Shown here: one piece after another, positions 7,301 through 15,436 of the stretch
Numbering within the stretch: position 1 is the stretch's first letter
Layout of the letters: every line of letters starts with the position of its first letter
IMG/VR virus record: IMGVR_UViG_3300027971_000051
Location: 1-64,000 of that record
Direction: 5' to 3' (one strand)
Source: a virus
Length of the DNA stretch: 64,000 nucleotides
Notes under the pieces: model-generated
The model's database searches: none
Told to the model about the DNA's origin: nothing
Seen by the model: only the letters and a program-made list of their open reading frames with translations
Position numbers and translations under genes: made by a program

Positions 7301-9823
7301 GCACCAACAATGGCTCAAGCATTCGGATTGACTCCACAACAACAAGCAGGATTATCTAAAGAACAACTTGAAGTTCAACAAGCACAACTTGATTTAGCTA
7401 GAATAGAAGGTACTAAAAGGGCTGAAGAAGCAAAAGCTAAATTGGTATCAGATGCAGAATCAAGAGCGCAAGCATTAGGTTTAGAAAAAGATAGTGCAGA
7501 ATATAATAGAATGGTTGCGGCCGCCTCCGATAGAGGTAACGCAATGGTTACTATGGAAGCCGCAAAATATACTGTTTCGGGTTTAAGTGGACAGGCCAAA
7601 GAAGGTGGTGGAACTGAACTACGGAATCCAGGAGATTCACTCCAACTTGGAGATAAAGGATATGTTTCGGGTCAACTATTTCAGAAAAATCTTGCCGGTG
7701 AACTTGGTATTGGTAAAGAAATAGGAAACTTTGCATTCGACATGGGTAAGAACATGTTGGGTAAGCAGTTGACACAAAATATTAAGAATCCATACATGCA
7801 GATGATTGCAAACTTTGCAATTCAAAAAGGATTGAATAAAGGTGTTGATTGGCTATTTGATAGCAAAGGCGGTGGTTTTGATTTTGGAAAAATGTTTAGT
7901 GGACCGTCTAGCACGTGGATGGGACAAACCGATGAGTGGGGTAGTTTAGCTAATGCCGCAGGTGATGTTACTGATGTTGCTACTGCCGGAAGTGATATTG
8001 GTGACTTTGCAGACTTATTTGATTGGTTCGCTGATGGTGGTATTGCAACTAAAGCAACTCCTGGTGTTTTTGGTGAAGCTGGTGCTGAAGCTATTATTCC
8101 TCTTTCAAATCCTACTGCAACAAAAGCATTGTCTTCAGCTATGGGTACAGACAAACAATTGTCTGCGTTAGGAGACCAAACACAGTTATTGTCTAGCATC
8201 GATAATTCACTATTGACAATATCAGGAAAATCAGCTGGCTCGGGAACTAACATTGGTGGTGGAAGTTTATCATCATCAGGAAGTTCTTATATGATGAGTG
8301 GCGGCCTAGGTGGAGTTTGGAATCCAACTGCTACTACCTCATCAGGACTTAAACCTGGAGTTAATGCAGGAAAACCTGGTGCTCCTAGCACAATGGACAT
8401 TGTTGGGTCTATAGCAACTAGTATGGCAAAATCATACGTAATTAAAACTGCTATCGGTGCGGCATTAAATCTTGCCGTTCCAGGAACTACAGCCGCTTTA
8501 GCCGCAGGATTTGAAGGTGGTATTATGGCTGGCGTATCAAATGCAGTTGGTATGGTTCCAGGATTTGTTAGTGCCGCAGGAACTAATATTTCAAGTGCTT
8601 TAGGTTTGGGTGAAGGTGTTGGTGTTTTAGCGTCTGGTGCAAGTTCTGTTGCTAGTGCTTTAGGTGCTACTGAAGTCGCCGCCGCATTTGCGTCAGAAGG
8701 TTTGATGGCTGGCCTAGCCGCTATGGGACCTGTTGGTTGGGCAGGGCTTGCTGTTGTTGGTGTTGCGGCCGCATTAGGATATGGCGGTGGCGGTGGTGGA
8801 GGAAGTGCGCCTCCACCAAAAGAACCTAAATTCCATGCCGCAATCTATGTAACAGGAAATAACAATATTGATGCGATAGCGCCAGTATATGAAACAGTCG
8901 ATTATCATGCAGTTCCTGATGTATACAAAACGATTGCGTATGGTTTATTGCGTGTAGCTTTCAATGCGGCAAAGGCAGCCGAACAAGTTACAAAAATGGC
9001 GTCTCCATTTGACTATCTATACATTAAAGTCGAATATAATAGAATTTCTTTATGTTGGGGTAAAGGCGCACCTAATGCAAATACTCTAGCGACAAGTGAT
9101 GCTAATCAAGTCGGTTCATGGGGTCCACCAAGCAAAGAGCAAAATCTTAATGCTGTTGCAAGTGATATTGTAGATTTAATTAATAAAGAATTTAAAAAGA
9201 CAGCAAACGCACAACAACTAACTAAACTAGATACTGCGGCTAAAGCATTGGGTAACATGACATTAGACCAATTGAGTTCTGGTTTGATTCAAGACTTGAA
9301 GACTGGTGAGTTCAAATTAGATAAATCTGTAGAAAAAGGAATATATGCAAATAATGTAGCCGAATCTAACAGAATTGGTTCCCTAATTAATGCATCATCT
9401 ACTCATGCAGGATATGTGTCAACTGGAACGTCAGCAGAATATGATGCCGATGGTAATTTGATAAAGGAAGGAACCACAGGCGGAACTCCTATGATTTGGA
9501 GTATGAAAGATAACGCATATGTTGACGCTACTAAGTCTCCTGGTGCATTACTATTAGATGCACAAGGAAGACCTGTGTATGATATTCCAGGAACGTCAGC
9601 AGGTTTAACTGCTGAAGATTTTGGTGGAACAGACGTTGTTGGTATTGATAGACCAGCTAACTTGTATTCTCCTACTACAGGAAGTGTTACTTCGGGTTCA
9701 GGTTCTGGCGGCACTGTTATTAGCGCACCATCAAATACAAAAATTGATAACTCAGCGGTGAATAATTTCTATAATAACGTATCAAATTCTTTAGATATGT
9801 TGAGAAGTACAGGACCTAAATAA
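4370..9823 (+). CDS. Tape measure protein with M23 peptidase domain
   Basis: 1817 residues, the longest gene in the window, in the position of the tape measure. Ala/Gly-rich hydrophobic helices occupy residues about 200-290. A complete M23 (LytM) peptidase domain lies at about 365-495, with the zinc-ligand motifs HxxxD (H391, D395) and HxH (H478, H480). It would cleave peptidoglycan peptides during DNA injection. A tape-measure hallmark, FADGGIATKATPGVFGEAGAEAIIPL, lies near residue 1235. A Gly-rich hydrophobic block follows, and then a polar C-terminal domain. A 37-base direct repeat encodes the same decapeptide-scale segment twice. Length should scale with tail length. Confidence 0.85.
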   Translation: MATLGNYGAALGGMAKEAITGTAKGLVGGLKGAMIREAPGIAGAYAFGKDLNKRANSQSSSPRMSGVNSPSPSLSQTSPGASSPLGGLPQAVSLVAEQHKSNVINLEEVRQLKQLNANVINQSKLISFNVEDTKRKNVFAEEVANEQAIRDDKLLDAINKLGEKIENLGGVGGGKKTDGEGAGGLASVAGQVAAATAGGFLKDALKWMGGAIISAISAGWVLLRTSFFSFARSLVLSAALRFGGGMALGGAAAVAAPALATGALAAAIVAGLAALLWPRNAGAATGKSADTITGRDAAIDPEGAARRRAAEDATQKRVPSRKFVGDNKKWYEKRADIEAKWDEKYGKTHDPETGLLKDPKATTIYNPPAAGKVSSNFGEKRKDATGKDVTHQGVDIAMAVGTDVRPIAPGKVTKVVAGGAGAAGTYVQVTHPDGKISEYMHLSQALAKVDDEVTPASVIGKSGGAKGDVGSGSSTGPHLHLQLKTSSGEPVDPTSLPGLAGLTKGEKVSPADNTPKVTGAANNPNNKNTKEKRPGTKVEVNNKEVQDFYAEGKLPSRTKGGGLLFPPEANVPKKPPEASVPEKKSTWMGQTDEWGSLATPVATPTTRSLSGGTKIAVKNAPIKTEDDKLRKVTENIAKQQGIDPKKSSATQTPTQKQRETARLASIVKPLYKSNTQLINETNQKFLQAFKSTATRAFTQILTKELLPNGVGVSYKTAQQESNYRGQQLQKIFGTQAASQKFATGLLGKTYGPMFAPLFNQMAQGYLEVGSRIAGKAIFQGIGGLGAEETMGLTGQVLGNYAAGKKQLAFEQLLFGMSGGRKGGGIALGPETLLAKYGFDNPAQGISYFAGGLADMATAPLANLLGGDTTNGVTFNPRANNGQGGYINRDGTAATPAQYAAAARQYGASINQGPLFSVANDNFGGSRQAGYNPYETTQMRGGPNSVVQGYGQQYGSTPAPGQFRVVAPTVNSITGVSTAPTMAQAFGLTPQQQAGLSKEQLEVQQAQLDLARIEGTKRAEEAKAKLVSDAESRAQALGLEKDSAEYNRMVAAASDRGNAMVTMEAAKYTVSGLSGQAKEGGGTELRNPGDSLQLGDKGYVSGQLFQKNLAGELGIGKEIGNFAFDMGKNMLGKQLTQNIKNPYMQMIANFAIQKGLNKGVDWLFDSKGGGFDFGKMFSGPSSTWMGQTDEWGSLANAAGDVTDVATAGSDIGDFADLFDWFADGGIATKATPGVFGEAGAEAIIPLSNPTATKALSSAMGTDKQLSALGDQTQLLSSIDNSLLTISGKSAGSGTNIGGGSLSSSGSSYMMSGGLGGVWNPTATTSSGLKPGVNAGKPGAPSTMDIVGSIATSMAKSYVIKTAIGAALNLAVPGTTAALAAGFEGGIMAGVSNAVGMVPGFVSAAGTNISSALGLGEGVGVLASGASSVASALGATEVAAAFASEGLMAGLAAMGPVGWAGLAVVGVAAALGYGGGGGGGSAPPPKEPKFHAAIYVTGNNNIDAIAPVYETVDYHAVPDVYKTIAYGLLRVAFNAAKAAEQVTKMASPFDYLYIKVEYNRISLCWGKGAPNANTLATSDANQVGSWGPPSKEQNLNAVASDIVDLINKEFKKTANAQQLTKLDTAAKALGNMTLDQLSSGLIQDLKTGEFKLDKSVEKGIYANNVAESNRIGSLINASSTHAGYVSTGTSAEYDADGNLIKEGTTGGTPMIWSMKDNAYVDATKSPGALLLDAQGRPVYDIPGTSAGLTAEDFGGTDVVGIDRPANLYSPTTGSVTSGSGSGGTVISAPSNTKIDNSAVNNFYNNVSNSLDMLRSTGPK
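6128..6164 (+). repeat. 37-bp direct repeat, copy 1
   Basis: Identical over 37 bases to 7916-7952, both in the reading frame of the tape measure gene and encoding WMGQTDEWGSLA. Identity at third codon positions suggests a recent duplication or gene conversion. Confidence 0.9.
7916..7952 (+). repeat. 37-bp direct repeat, copy 2
   Basis: Second copy of the 6128-6164 repeat inside the tape measure gene, in the same frame and with the same codons. Confidence 0.9.
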
Positions 9824-9851
9824 AAAAGGGAAAGCATTTTATTGCTTCCCC
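9823..9851 (-). terminator. Rho-independent terminator of gp32
   Basis: On the minus strand GGGGAAGCA, a short AT loop and TGCTTTCCC form a hairpin with one bulge, followed directly by TTTTTTA. It lies about 30 bases past the gp32 stop, between two convergent genes. The plus-strand direction lacks a T-run, so it serves gp32. Confidence 0.8.
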
Positions 9852-9881
9852 AAAGTCTCACAGGAGAGAAATTACAAAAGA

Positions 9882-10799
9882 TTAATCTTCAGCAAGTTTT
9901 TCAAAGTAACTCAAATCCTCATCGTCATCATCAACTGAGTCTGCAACTGTAGGTTTCTTAGCAGATGTTGCCGCAGGTTTTGCTGTTGAAGCAGTAACTG
10001 GCACATTAGGTTTAGTGGAGTAGAAATTATCTCCAGCAGAACCATCATCAAGCCCAAGCACTTTATTCAAACGTGCTTTCAATTCATCATAAGACTTGAA
10101 ATTCTTTTCGCTTAAGAATTCAGACAAACTAAACTCTTGCTTCCAGATACGCTCTAAGTCATCTTCATCGCCAGACAAAGGTGCTGGTGATTCAAACTCA
10201 GACTTATCATAGTTCTGATAACCTTCAACTTTACGAATCTTCAACTTGAAGTTCGCACCTTCCCAAAGGTCGAATGGGTTGACAGGAGTTTCATCTTCAA
10301 ACTCAGGATTCATCAAGTCATTCAACTTGTCGAAAATCTTCTTACCGAATTTGAACAATTTAACTGTTCCGTCATTATCAGGATTTGCAGGGTCCTTGAT
10401 AACATAGATGTTTGCGATATACTGCAACTTACGTTTTTGCTTACGTGCAATATCTTTGTTAGCATCAGAACCAGAGTTCCAAAGGATGCTATTGTGTTCA
10501 GATACTGGATCCTTTTTGTTGAGTGTAGTCAACGAATTTTCAATGTACCATCCACCAGGACCTTGGAATGAATGATTGAATACTTGAACCCAAGGTACAT
10601 CTTCGCCTGCGGGTGCGGGAAGAAAACGGATCGTTGCGAAACCGTTACCTGCTTTGTCTACTGTGGGTTTCCAGAATCGGAGGTCTTCATAAGACTTCTT
10701 ACCCTCTTCTTTATTTGTGAGTTTGGAAACTGCGTCTGTGAGTTTTTCCAAATCTTTGGTGCGTGACTTTTTCAAATCTGCAAATGATGTTGATGCCAT
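9882..10799 (-). CDS. 32: Single-stranded DNA-binding protein gp32
   Basis: 305 residues, matching T4 gp32 (301). Domains in order: basic N-terminal cooperativity region (FADLKKSRTKDLEKL); OB-fold core with FWKPTVDKAGNGFATIRFLP, WVQVFNHSFQGPGGWYIENSLTT and KKIFDKLNDLM; then an acidic C-terminal tail (DSVDDDDEDLSYFEKLAED) that in T4 recruits replication partners. gp32 coats ssDNA in replication and recombination. ATG at 10799 with AGGA upstream. It has its own sigma70-like promoter at 10878-10906 and its own terminator, in line with high expression. Confidence 0.93.
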   Translation of the reverse strand: MASTSFADLKKSRTKDLEKLTDAVSKLTNKEEGKKSYEDLRFWKPTVDKAGNGFATIRFLPAPAGEDVPWVQVFNHSFQGPGGWYIENSLTTLNKKDPVSEHNSILWNSGSDANKDIARKQKRKLQYIANIYVIKDPANPDNDGTVKLFKFGKKIFDKLNDLMNPEFEDETPVNPFDLWEGANFKLKIRKVEGYQNYDKSEFESPAPLSGDEDDLERIWKQEFSLSEFLSEKNFKSYDELKARLNKVLGLDDGSAGDNFYSTKPNVPVTASTAKPAATSAKKPTVADSVDDDDEDLSYFEKLAED

Positions 10800-10819
10800 A
10801 TTAGTATATTCCTCGTATG

Positions 10820-11029
10820 TTAAGTATTAAATGTATGTTTTGCTTGTCCACTTTTATCATAATCTACTATAGTATATAGTCTATCATAATTCTCTACAGG
10901 TGTCAATAGTCGGCAAACCTTCTTTGGTTTACGCATTACTGCCGACACCACTACGTCACTACTAATTCTCTGAGCGACTTTTTCATCCTTGCCGTATCGT
11001 AATTTAAAAAGGGCTGGTACTTTTTGCAT
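10820..11029 (-). CDS. Small ORF overlapping the 3' end of gp59
   Basis: 69 codons in a different frame from gp59, overlapping its last 79 bases and ending 20 bases before gp32. GAGG lies about ten bases before the ATG. The product is basic (KLRYGKDEKVAQRIS...) with a C-terminal YDRLYTIVDYDKSGQAKHTF that looks protein-like. The gp32 promoter lies inside it. It may be real or only an open frame; no family is recognised. Confidence 0.4.
   Translation of the reverse strand: MQKVPALFKLRYGKDEKVAQRISSDVVVSAVMRKPKKVCRLLTPVENYDRLYTIVDYDKSGQAKHTFNT
10878..10906 (-). promoter_or_regulatory. Sigma70-like promoter for gp32
   Basis: Minus strand: TTGACA (10906-10901), 17-base spacer, TAGACT (10883-10878), about 80 bases upstream of the gp32 start. 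Confidence 0.75.
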
Positions 11030-11547
11030 AACTTGCTTACCTCTTTGTAGATTGGGTCATGTATCATTGTATCATACCTTTTGACAAAATGCAATAGTGA
11101 ATTCAATATTGCTAGTGTCTCCAGACTGATTTCTCCTCTTAAGTATTTCTTGATGATTGGTGGATGGTCGCCACCTTTCGCATTAAAAAATTCATTCAGT
11201 TCGTCTGGCTTCCAACCAGAAATAAAATCCATCTCATTTTTAAATACATACGTCAAAGATTCTTGTTTACGTTTCCATTTTTTGTATCGTTCTTCACATT
11301 CTTCAGAGAGAAGTTCGCCAACCCAAATTTTTGTGTCGTGCAAGAAATTAGAAACTAAAAATTCTTCTAAGTAAGCATCTTTACGATTACCGAGTTTAGC
11401 AAAAAAGATTTTGTCTTTACGTTTCAAAAAAGAATCGTATGTGACATTGACTTTCTTGTTGTACTTGAACCAATCGTAACTGTCTTGCGTGAAGTGATTT
11501 TTAACTCCCAAATAAACTTTGTATGCGTCTATAGCATCCATCTTCAT
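10951..11547 (-). CDS. 59: DNA helicase loader gp59
   Basis: 198 residues (T4 gp59: 217). The N-terminal DAIDAYKVYLGVKNHF and YDWFKYNKKVNVTYDSFLKRKDKIFFAKL match the gp59 family start, and the order gp33-gp59-gp32 is the classic T4-like arrangement. gp59 loads the gp41 helicase onto gp32-covered DNA. The start overlaps the gp33 stop (TAATG), implying coupling. Confidence 0.85.
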   Translation of the reverse strand: MKMDAIDAYKVYLGVKNHFTQDSYDWFKYNKKVNVTYDSFLKRKDKIFFAKLGNRKDAYLEEFLVSNFLHDTKIWVGELLSEECEERYKKWKRKQESLTYVFKNEMDFISGWKPDELNEFFNAKGGDHPPIIKKYLRGEISLETLAILNSLLHFVKRYDTMIHDPIYKEVSKLCKKYQPFLNYDTARMKKSLRELVVT

Positions 11548-11786
11548 TAATCGTCCACCTCAATAGGCAATCTTGCTTTCGGTGCAATCATCTTTAACTT
11601 CATTGCTTCACCCTCAATAGAAGATTTCATACGTGGTGTAATTAAAGATGCCGCAGTTTCGACTTCAACGTTTTTAATTGAGCAGTACTCTAAGATAGCA
11701 TCAATCATTGTGATAGGATGTTTATCACGTTGTATCTGTTTAATCTCTGCCTCAAATTCTTTCTGTGTTAAAATCTTAAGACTCAT
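11547..11786 (-). CDS. 33: Late transcription coactivator gp33
   Basis: 79 residues from the ATG at 11786. MSLKILTQKEFEAEIKQIQ, then ITMIDAILEYCSIKNVEVETAASLITPRMKSSIEGEAMKL, is the compact helical pattern of gp33 in T4-like phages. The T4 protein (112 residues) links the gp55 sigma and the gp45 clamp with host RNA polymerase. Gene order with gp59 and gp32 supports the call. Neither gp55 nor gp45 is in this window. Confidence 0.8.
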   Translation of the reverse strand: MSLKILTQKEFEAEIKQIQRDKHPITMIDAILEYCSIKNVEVETAASLITPRMKSSIEGEAMKLKMIAPKARLPIEVDD

Positions 11787-11973
11787 CAAATGAAACTCTC
11801 ATTGAAGTAATTCGCCCGTTTCGAAATGTTCCAGATGCGTTTGGAGTGCTTGCGGGCTTTGCAGTACGAAACATAGGATTTTTCATATCACTCTCCGATG
11901 CATAGTAACTTAGTGGATATCCATTCTTGCGTTGGTAAGTTTTAACTTTAACTTGTTTTTTCACGATACTCAT
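11776..11973 (-). CDS. Small conserved phage protein, unknown
   Basis: 65 residues from the ATG at 11973, which has AAGGAAC upstream; a longer frame reaches 12024 but lacks a ribosome-binding site. Basic N-terminus (VKKQVKVKTYQRKNGYPLSYY), then Ser/Thr-rich, ending GRITSMRVSFDES. It overlaps gp33 slightly. No family recognised. Confidence 0.65.
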   Translation of the reverse strand: MSIVKKQVKVKTYQRKNGYPLSYYASESDMKNPMFRTAKPASTPNASGTFRNGRITSMRVSFDES

Positions 11974-11986
11974 TTCAAAGTTCCTT

Positions 11987-12493
11987 TTACATTCTATAAA
12001 AAATATGACCTTCGATAGTCGCAACTTTCGTCACCTTACTACGCCATGATGGTTTAATATCAATAGCATGAAAATGTGTTGCGCCTTCTAATAGTTTAAT
12101 TATATCTGATCCACCTGTTTTTGTCAAGAGCATCTTAGCAACTTCATAGCACTCTTTCCATCGTTTGCTGTTTGATGGTGGTGTACTTGCAACTTTGCTA
12201 TTATACCATGAGAACTGTTGTGGCTCAGTTACAACATCACGGATGTTTTTTGGAAATCTGCTGTCATGCAATCTGTTGAGTGTGACTGCACCAACTGCCA
12301 TTTTACCGATTAGAGGTTCGCTACCTGCTTCGTAATAGATGTTCATTGCCATCCAATATAGGTCCGACTTACTAGAATTTTTTGGTGCGCCAGCGGCATC
12401 TTGAATTTCTTTTAATGATGGCAATTCAGTAGCAATCACATTTGTAGAAAATAGTGCCGATACAAATACTACAGCCGCTAATAGTGCTTTCAT
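11987..12493 (-). CDS. Cell wall hydrolase, SleB/Hydrolase_2 family, exported
   Basis: 168 residues from the ATG at 12493 (AAAGGAAC just upstream). A signal peptide is evident (MKALLAAVVFVSALFSTNVIA). The mature part has the Hydrolase_2 pattern: WMAMNIYYEAGSEPLIGKMAVGAVTLNRLHD, FPKNIRDVVTEPQQFSWYN, and GATHFHA with the C-terminal HIFYRM. The family includes spore cortex-lytic SleB and phage peptidoglycan amidase/transglycosylase-type enzymes. An exported hydrolase beside replication genes could help lysis or superinfection control. Confidence 0.82.
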   Translation of the reverse strand: MKALLAAVVFVSALFSTNVIATELPSLKEIQDAAGAPKNSSKSDLYWMAMNIYYEAGSEPLIGKMAVGAVTLNRLHDSRFPKNIRDVVTEPQQFSWYNSKVASTPPSNSKRWKECYEVAKMLLTKTGGSDIIKLLEGATHFHAIDIKPSWRSKVTKVATIEGHIFYRM

Positions 12494-12511
12494 ATTGTTC
12501 CTTTCTTTAGT

Positions 12512-12531
12512 GCCCACTAAATTTTAGTGGG
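12512..12531. repeat. Near-perfect palindrome in the intergenic gap
   Basis: CCCACTAAA, one or two bases, then TTTAGTGGG, between the GT-methyltransferase and hydrolase genes. It is followed by a T-rich stretch only on the plus strand, where no gene needs it. It could be an mRNA-end hairpin or an operator. Confidence 0.5.
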
Positions 12532-12539
12532 TCTTTTAT

Positions 12540-13778
12540 TTAGCATTTAACTAATGTGCTTAGTAAATGTGGTCCATCCCATGTTTGGCTTTCGATTCTG
12601 AATTGACCTTTGAAGCCATATACTTCTTTAGCCCACATTCTTTCATTGTCGAAATAAAATGGAAATGTTTGTTCTGTGATGATGTTCACATGTGTTGGAT
12701 CCCAAAAGGCAGCCGCATGAGGAAATGCAGGTGTCTTTGAATAGAATTTTCCTCCAACTTTCAATACTCGCCAAATCTCACTCATCAATTCTACAAATGG
12801 ATATCTACGATTTGGATTATACATCAGTCTAGGAATGTGTTCGATGAAATCATGTGCAGTCACATAATCAAAGAAATTATCAATAAACGGAATTGGTTCA
12901 ATAACTAAATCTGCCCGTGTGATTTTATTCTTAGTATCATCTCTAACATCAATACCATATACATGTTTTGCGTTAAATGGATTTTTAGGATACTCACCAC
13001 AACCTAAATCAAGTGAATAAGTTTCTTCTGGTTCTTTAGTGTATCGAATAATGTCTTCGCTACAATCTGTTACTTTAGGTAAATCTTTACTCCATAATTC
13101 TTTTAGTGTTTCTGCTGTCATAACACCATTTGGTCCATGATAGTGATGGCTTCCCCATCCACGAATTCTATCGTGTTCTGGTACTTTATTTTGAATCTGC
13201 AACCTACGTTCAAGCATACCTCTACTAGCAATACAATTTGCATAGTGGAAAATCATCATCTCTTCATTGTTGAATGAGGCAAAATGGCGACCAACATCAT
13301 ATTCCATCGTCTTCACATTATGCAAACTTCTAGCACGGCGAGCCATGAAGTCTGTCTTATAGTGAATACCTTGTTTCTTCTGTGCCCACAAAGGTTTAGT
13401 TCTGTCTAACTCACCATCTGGATTCCAATCCCAGAATGTGATTGTTGGAATTAAATGTTGTGTAGACCTAATGGTGTCTGCTAAAAACTTTTTATAATCG
13501 CCAACTAAAAATTCTGTGACATTCAAACAAATGCGCCAGCCTTCAATCTTGCGTTCATATTCTAATACTTCAACGTCAACAAGTCTAGCATTAAATTCTG
13601 AATTTTTAGATTGTACAACTTCCCATGTCGGACAAATCTCTTTGATGATTTCACGGGACCTGTCTGTAGATGCATAGTCGATAATGATACCATGATCGAA
13701 AATTTTCTTATGATGTTCTAGCCACCAAGGTAGAATATATTCTTCATTATAAATGTGTGCAATTACTGTTGATGCCAT
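12540..13778 (-). CDS. Glycosyltransferase-methyltransferase fusion
   Basis: 412 residues from the ATG at 13778 (GAGGA four bases upstream); an upstream in-frame TTG is less likely. Residues 1 to about 245 form a GT2/GT92-like domain (VIAHIYNEEYILPWWLEHH, then DYASTDRS as the DxD-type region). From about residue 250 there is a class I SAM-methyltransferase (LDLGCGEYPKNPFNAKHVYGIDV, then FDYVTAHDFIEHIPR and IWRVLKVGGKFY). It probably attaches and methylates a sugar. It is the last gene of a four-gene cassette with two SDR-type enzymes and RmlC. Confidence 0.8.
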   Translation of the reverse strand: MASTVIAHIYNEEYILPWWLEHHKKIFDHGIIIDYASTDRSREIIKEICPTWEVVQSKNSEFNARLVDVEVLEYERKIEGWRICLNVTEFLVGDYKKFLADTIRSTQHLIPTITFWDWNPDGELDRTKPLWAQKKQGIHYKTDFMARRARSLHNVKTMEYDVGRHFASFNNEEMMIFHYANCIASRGMLERRLQIQNKVPEHDRIRGWGSHHYHGPNGVMTAETLKELWSKDLPKVTDCSEDIIRYTKEPEETYSLDLGCGEYPKNPFNAKHVYGIDVRDDTKNKITRADLVIEPIPFIDNFFDYVTAHDFIEHIPRLMYNPNRRYPFVELMSEIWRVLKVGGKFYSKTPAFPHAAAFWDPTHVNIITEQTFPFYFDNERMWAKEVYGFKGQFRIESQTWDGPHLLSTLVKC

Positions 13779-13785
13779 TGTGTCC

Positions 13786-14475
13786 TCAATTTTCAATTAA
13801 ACTTGTATCTATCAAAATCGGTACTGTGCTTGTTTTTAATAAGTTCTCAACTGATCCAGGTTTTACATTTGGGTTTCTCAATTGTCCAAACTCATAGAAT
13901 GAACGTCTAGGTCCACCAACATGACAAATGCCTGTTTGTTCACTTAAACATTTCTCTGCAATCTTAGGTGCAATAATATCTATGTACTCTTTAGATGAAT
14001 ACTTATCTGTAAATGCTGTGTCAAATGGAAAATCAACATCGCAAAATTCTGTTCGTATCACTAAAGATTTTTCATAAATTAGAGTAGCCATCTCACCAGC
14101 AACTTTAGATTTTGCATATCGTGTTAATGGATTAGGCAAATCTGTATGTGTGTAGTTTCCTTTTTGTCCATCGAATACATGTGACGATGAAATAAAAACA
14201 AATCTAGCATTCTGATTCATCGCATGTTTTAATGCGTTACATGTGCCTTGAATGTTTGTTTCAATTGTGCCAATAGGATTTTTTTCTGCATCAGCAAATT
14301 TTGCGATAGCCGCACAATGAATAACCAAATCGCAATCAAATAGTGTAAAGAAGAGTGGATCGGTAATGTCTAACTCACTACTACTAGGTGCAATGATTTC
14401 ATGTCCTCTTACTCTTAAATGGCGAATTAAATTTCTGCCAAGAAGTCCTGATCCACCAGTTAACAAAATTTTCAT
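13786..14475 (-). CDS. RmlD-like dTDP-sugar reductase (SDR)
   Basis: 229 residues. Rossmann motif GGSGLLG (residues 7-13), DLVIHCAA, FISSSHVFDG and the catalytic YAKSK (Y-x3-K) identify an extended SDR of the dTDP-4-dehydrorhamnose reductase type. It is shorter than typical RmlD (about 290), with a reduced substrate domain. It overlaps the upstream epimerase by ATGA and precedes the GT-methyltransferase. Confidence 0.75.
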   Translation of the reverse strand: MKILLTGGSGLLGRNLIRHLRVRGHEIIAPSSSELDITDPLFFTLFDCDLVIHCAAIAKFADAEKNPIGTIETNIQGTCNALKHAMNQNARFVFISSSHVFDGQKGNYTHTDLPNPLTRYAKSKVAGEMATLIYEKSLVIRTEFCDVDFPFDTAFTDKYSSKEYIDIIAPKIAEKCLSEQTGICHVGGPRRSFYEFGQLRNPNVKPGSVENLLKTSTVPILIDTSLIEN

Positions 14476-15434
14476 TTGCCTAAAACTTTCTGAAATGTTG
14501 TTATGTTAGAATATTCATCACTATCGAAATTATAGCTTAACGGATCCATATTGTCAAGTATCTCAGCCAAAGAGTCTAGAGGGGTAAATTGTGCTTTGAA
14601 ACCTAACTCATCTTCGATTTTTTCTGTACTCACTTTGTAGTTACGAACATCATTGTTTTCGTTGATAACTAAGTCAACAACATATCCTCTTTTTCTCAAC
14701 TCTCCGTGAATTGCTTCACCCAACTGACCAATCGTCATATTGCCGCCAGAAAGATTATAAACACCAGACACATTCAAGTCTGCTTCTAACGCTTTTTGAT
14801 ATCCCTGAATCACATCACGAATATCTACAAGTGGGCGCCAAATCTTTGGATTATTAACTACAATCTTTTGTGTAGTGAATGCACTCTTCAACATAGTGTT
14901 CACAACTAAGTCGTAACGCATCTTTGGAGACCAACCACCAACTGTGCCTTTACGAAACAAAATTGGTTTGAAGTTATCATCTTCTAATGTTTCTAAGCCA
15001 CGTTCACATTGTAGTTTAGAAATACCATATGCATATGCAGGTTTAACAAGACTGCTTTCGTTCAATGTTTTATTCTTAGTGAATCCATATACGCTACAAG
15101 AACTTGCACAAATAAAACGTTTTACTCCAGCTTCTTTAGCAATGAATGCAAGATACATTGGCGCAGAAGAATTCTCAATGAAGTTTAAGTCTGGTCTAAA
15201 CATTGCCATTGGATCATTAGATAATCCAGCAAGAAACATAATTGCATCATATGAAGTCAACTCTGCGGGTTTGATATCCCAAAGGCTTTTTCTTTCCTTT
15301 GAAATATTTGGATTGAGTTTATCTCCAAACCAGAAGTTATCAATAACATGTACTTTGTATCCAAGATCAAATAGATGATTTGAGAGTCTTGTGCCAATGT
15401 AGCCTGCGCCACCAACGATAAGAATATTTTTCAT
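14472..15434 (-). CDS. NAD-dependent nucleotide-sugar epimerase/dehydratase
   Basis: 320 residues. N-terminal VGGAGYIGTRL (NAD-binding GxxGxxG), an acidic end to beta-2 (VHVIDNFWFG), ICASSCSVYG and YGISK (Y-x3-K) place it in the extended SDR NAD-sugar epimerase family. The precise substrate cannot be read. It lies two bases after the RmlC-like gene and is coupled by ATGA to the RmlD-like gene. Confidence 0.8.
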   Translation of the reverse strand: MKNILIVGGAGYIGTRLSNHLFDLGYKVHVIDNFWFGDKLNPNISKERKSLWDIKPAELTSYDAIMFLAGLSNDPMAMFRPDLNFIENSSAPMYLAFIAKEAGVKRFICASSCSVYGFTKNKTLNESSLVKPAYAYGISKLQCERGLETLEDDNFKPILFRKGTVGGWSPKMRYDLVVNTMLKSAFTTQKIVVNNPKIWRPLVDIRDVIQGYQKALEADLNVSGVYNLSGGNMTIGQLGEAIHGELRKRGYVVDLVINENNDVRNYKVSTEKIEDELGFKAQFTPLDSLAEILDNMDPLSYNFDSDEYSNITTFQKVLGK

Positions 15435-15436
15435 AA

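Noticed and set aside
7822-8253. A 143-codon minus-strand frame inside the tape measure.
   Set aside because: Shadow of Ala/Gly/Ser-rich codons in the tape measure gene; no ribosome-binding site and low-complexity content.
12512-12531. Terminator between the GT-methyltransferase and the hydrolase.
   Set aside because: The T-run lies only on the plus strand, where no gene ends. Kept as a palindrome instead.
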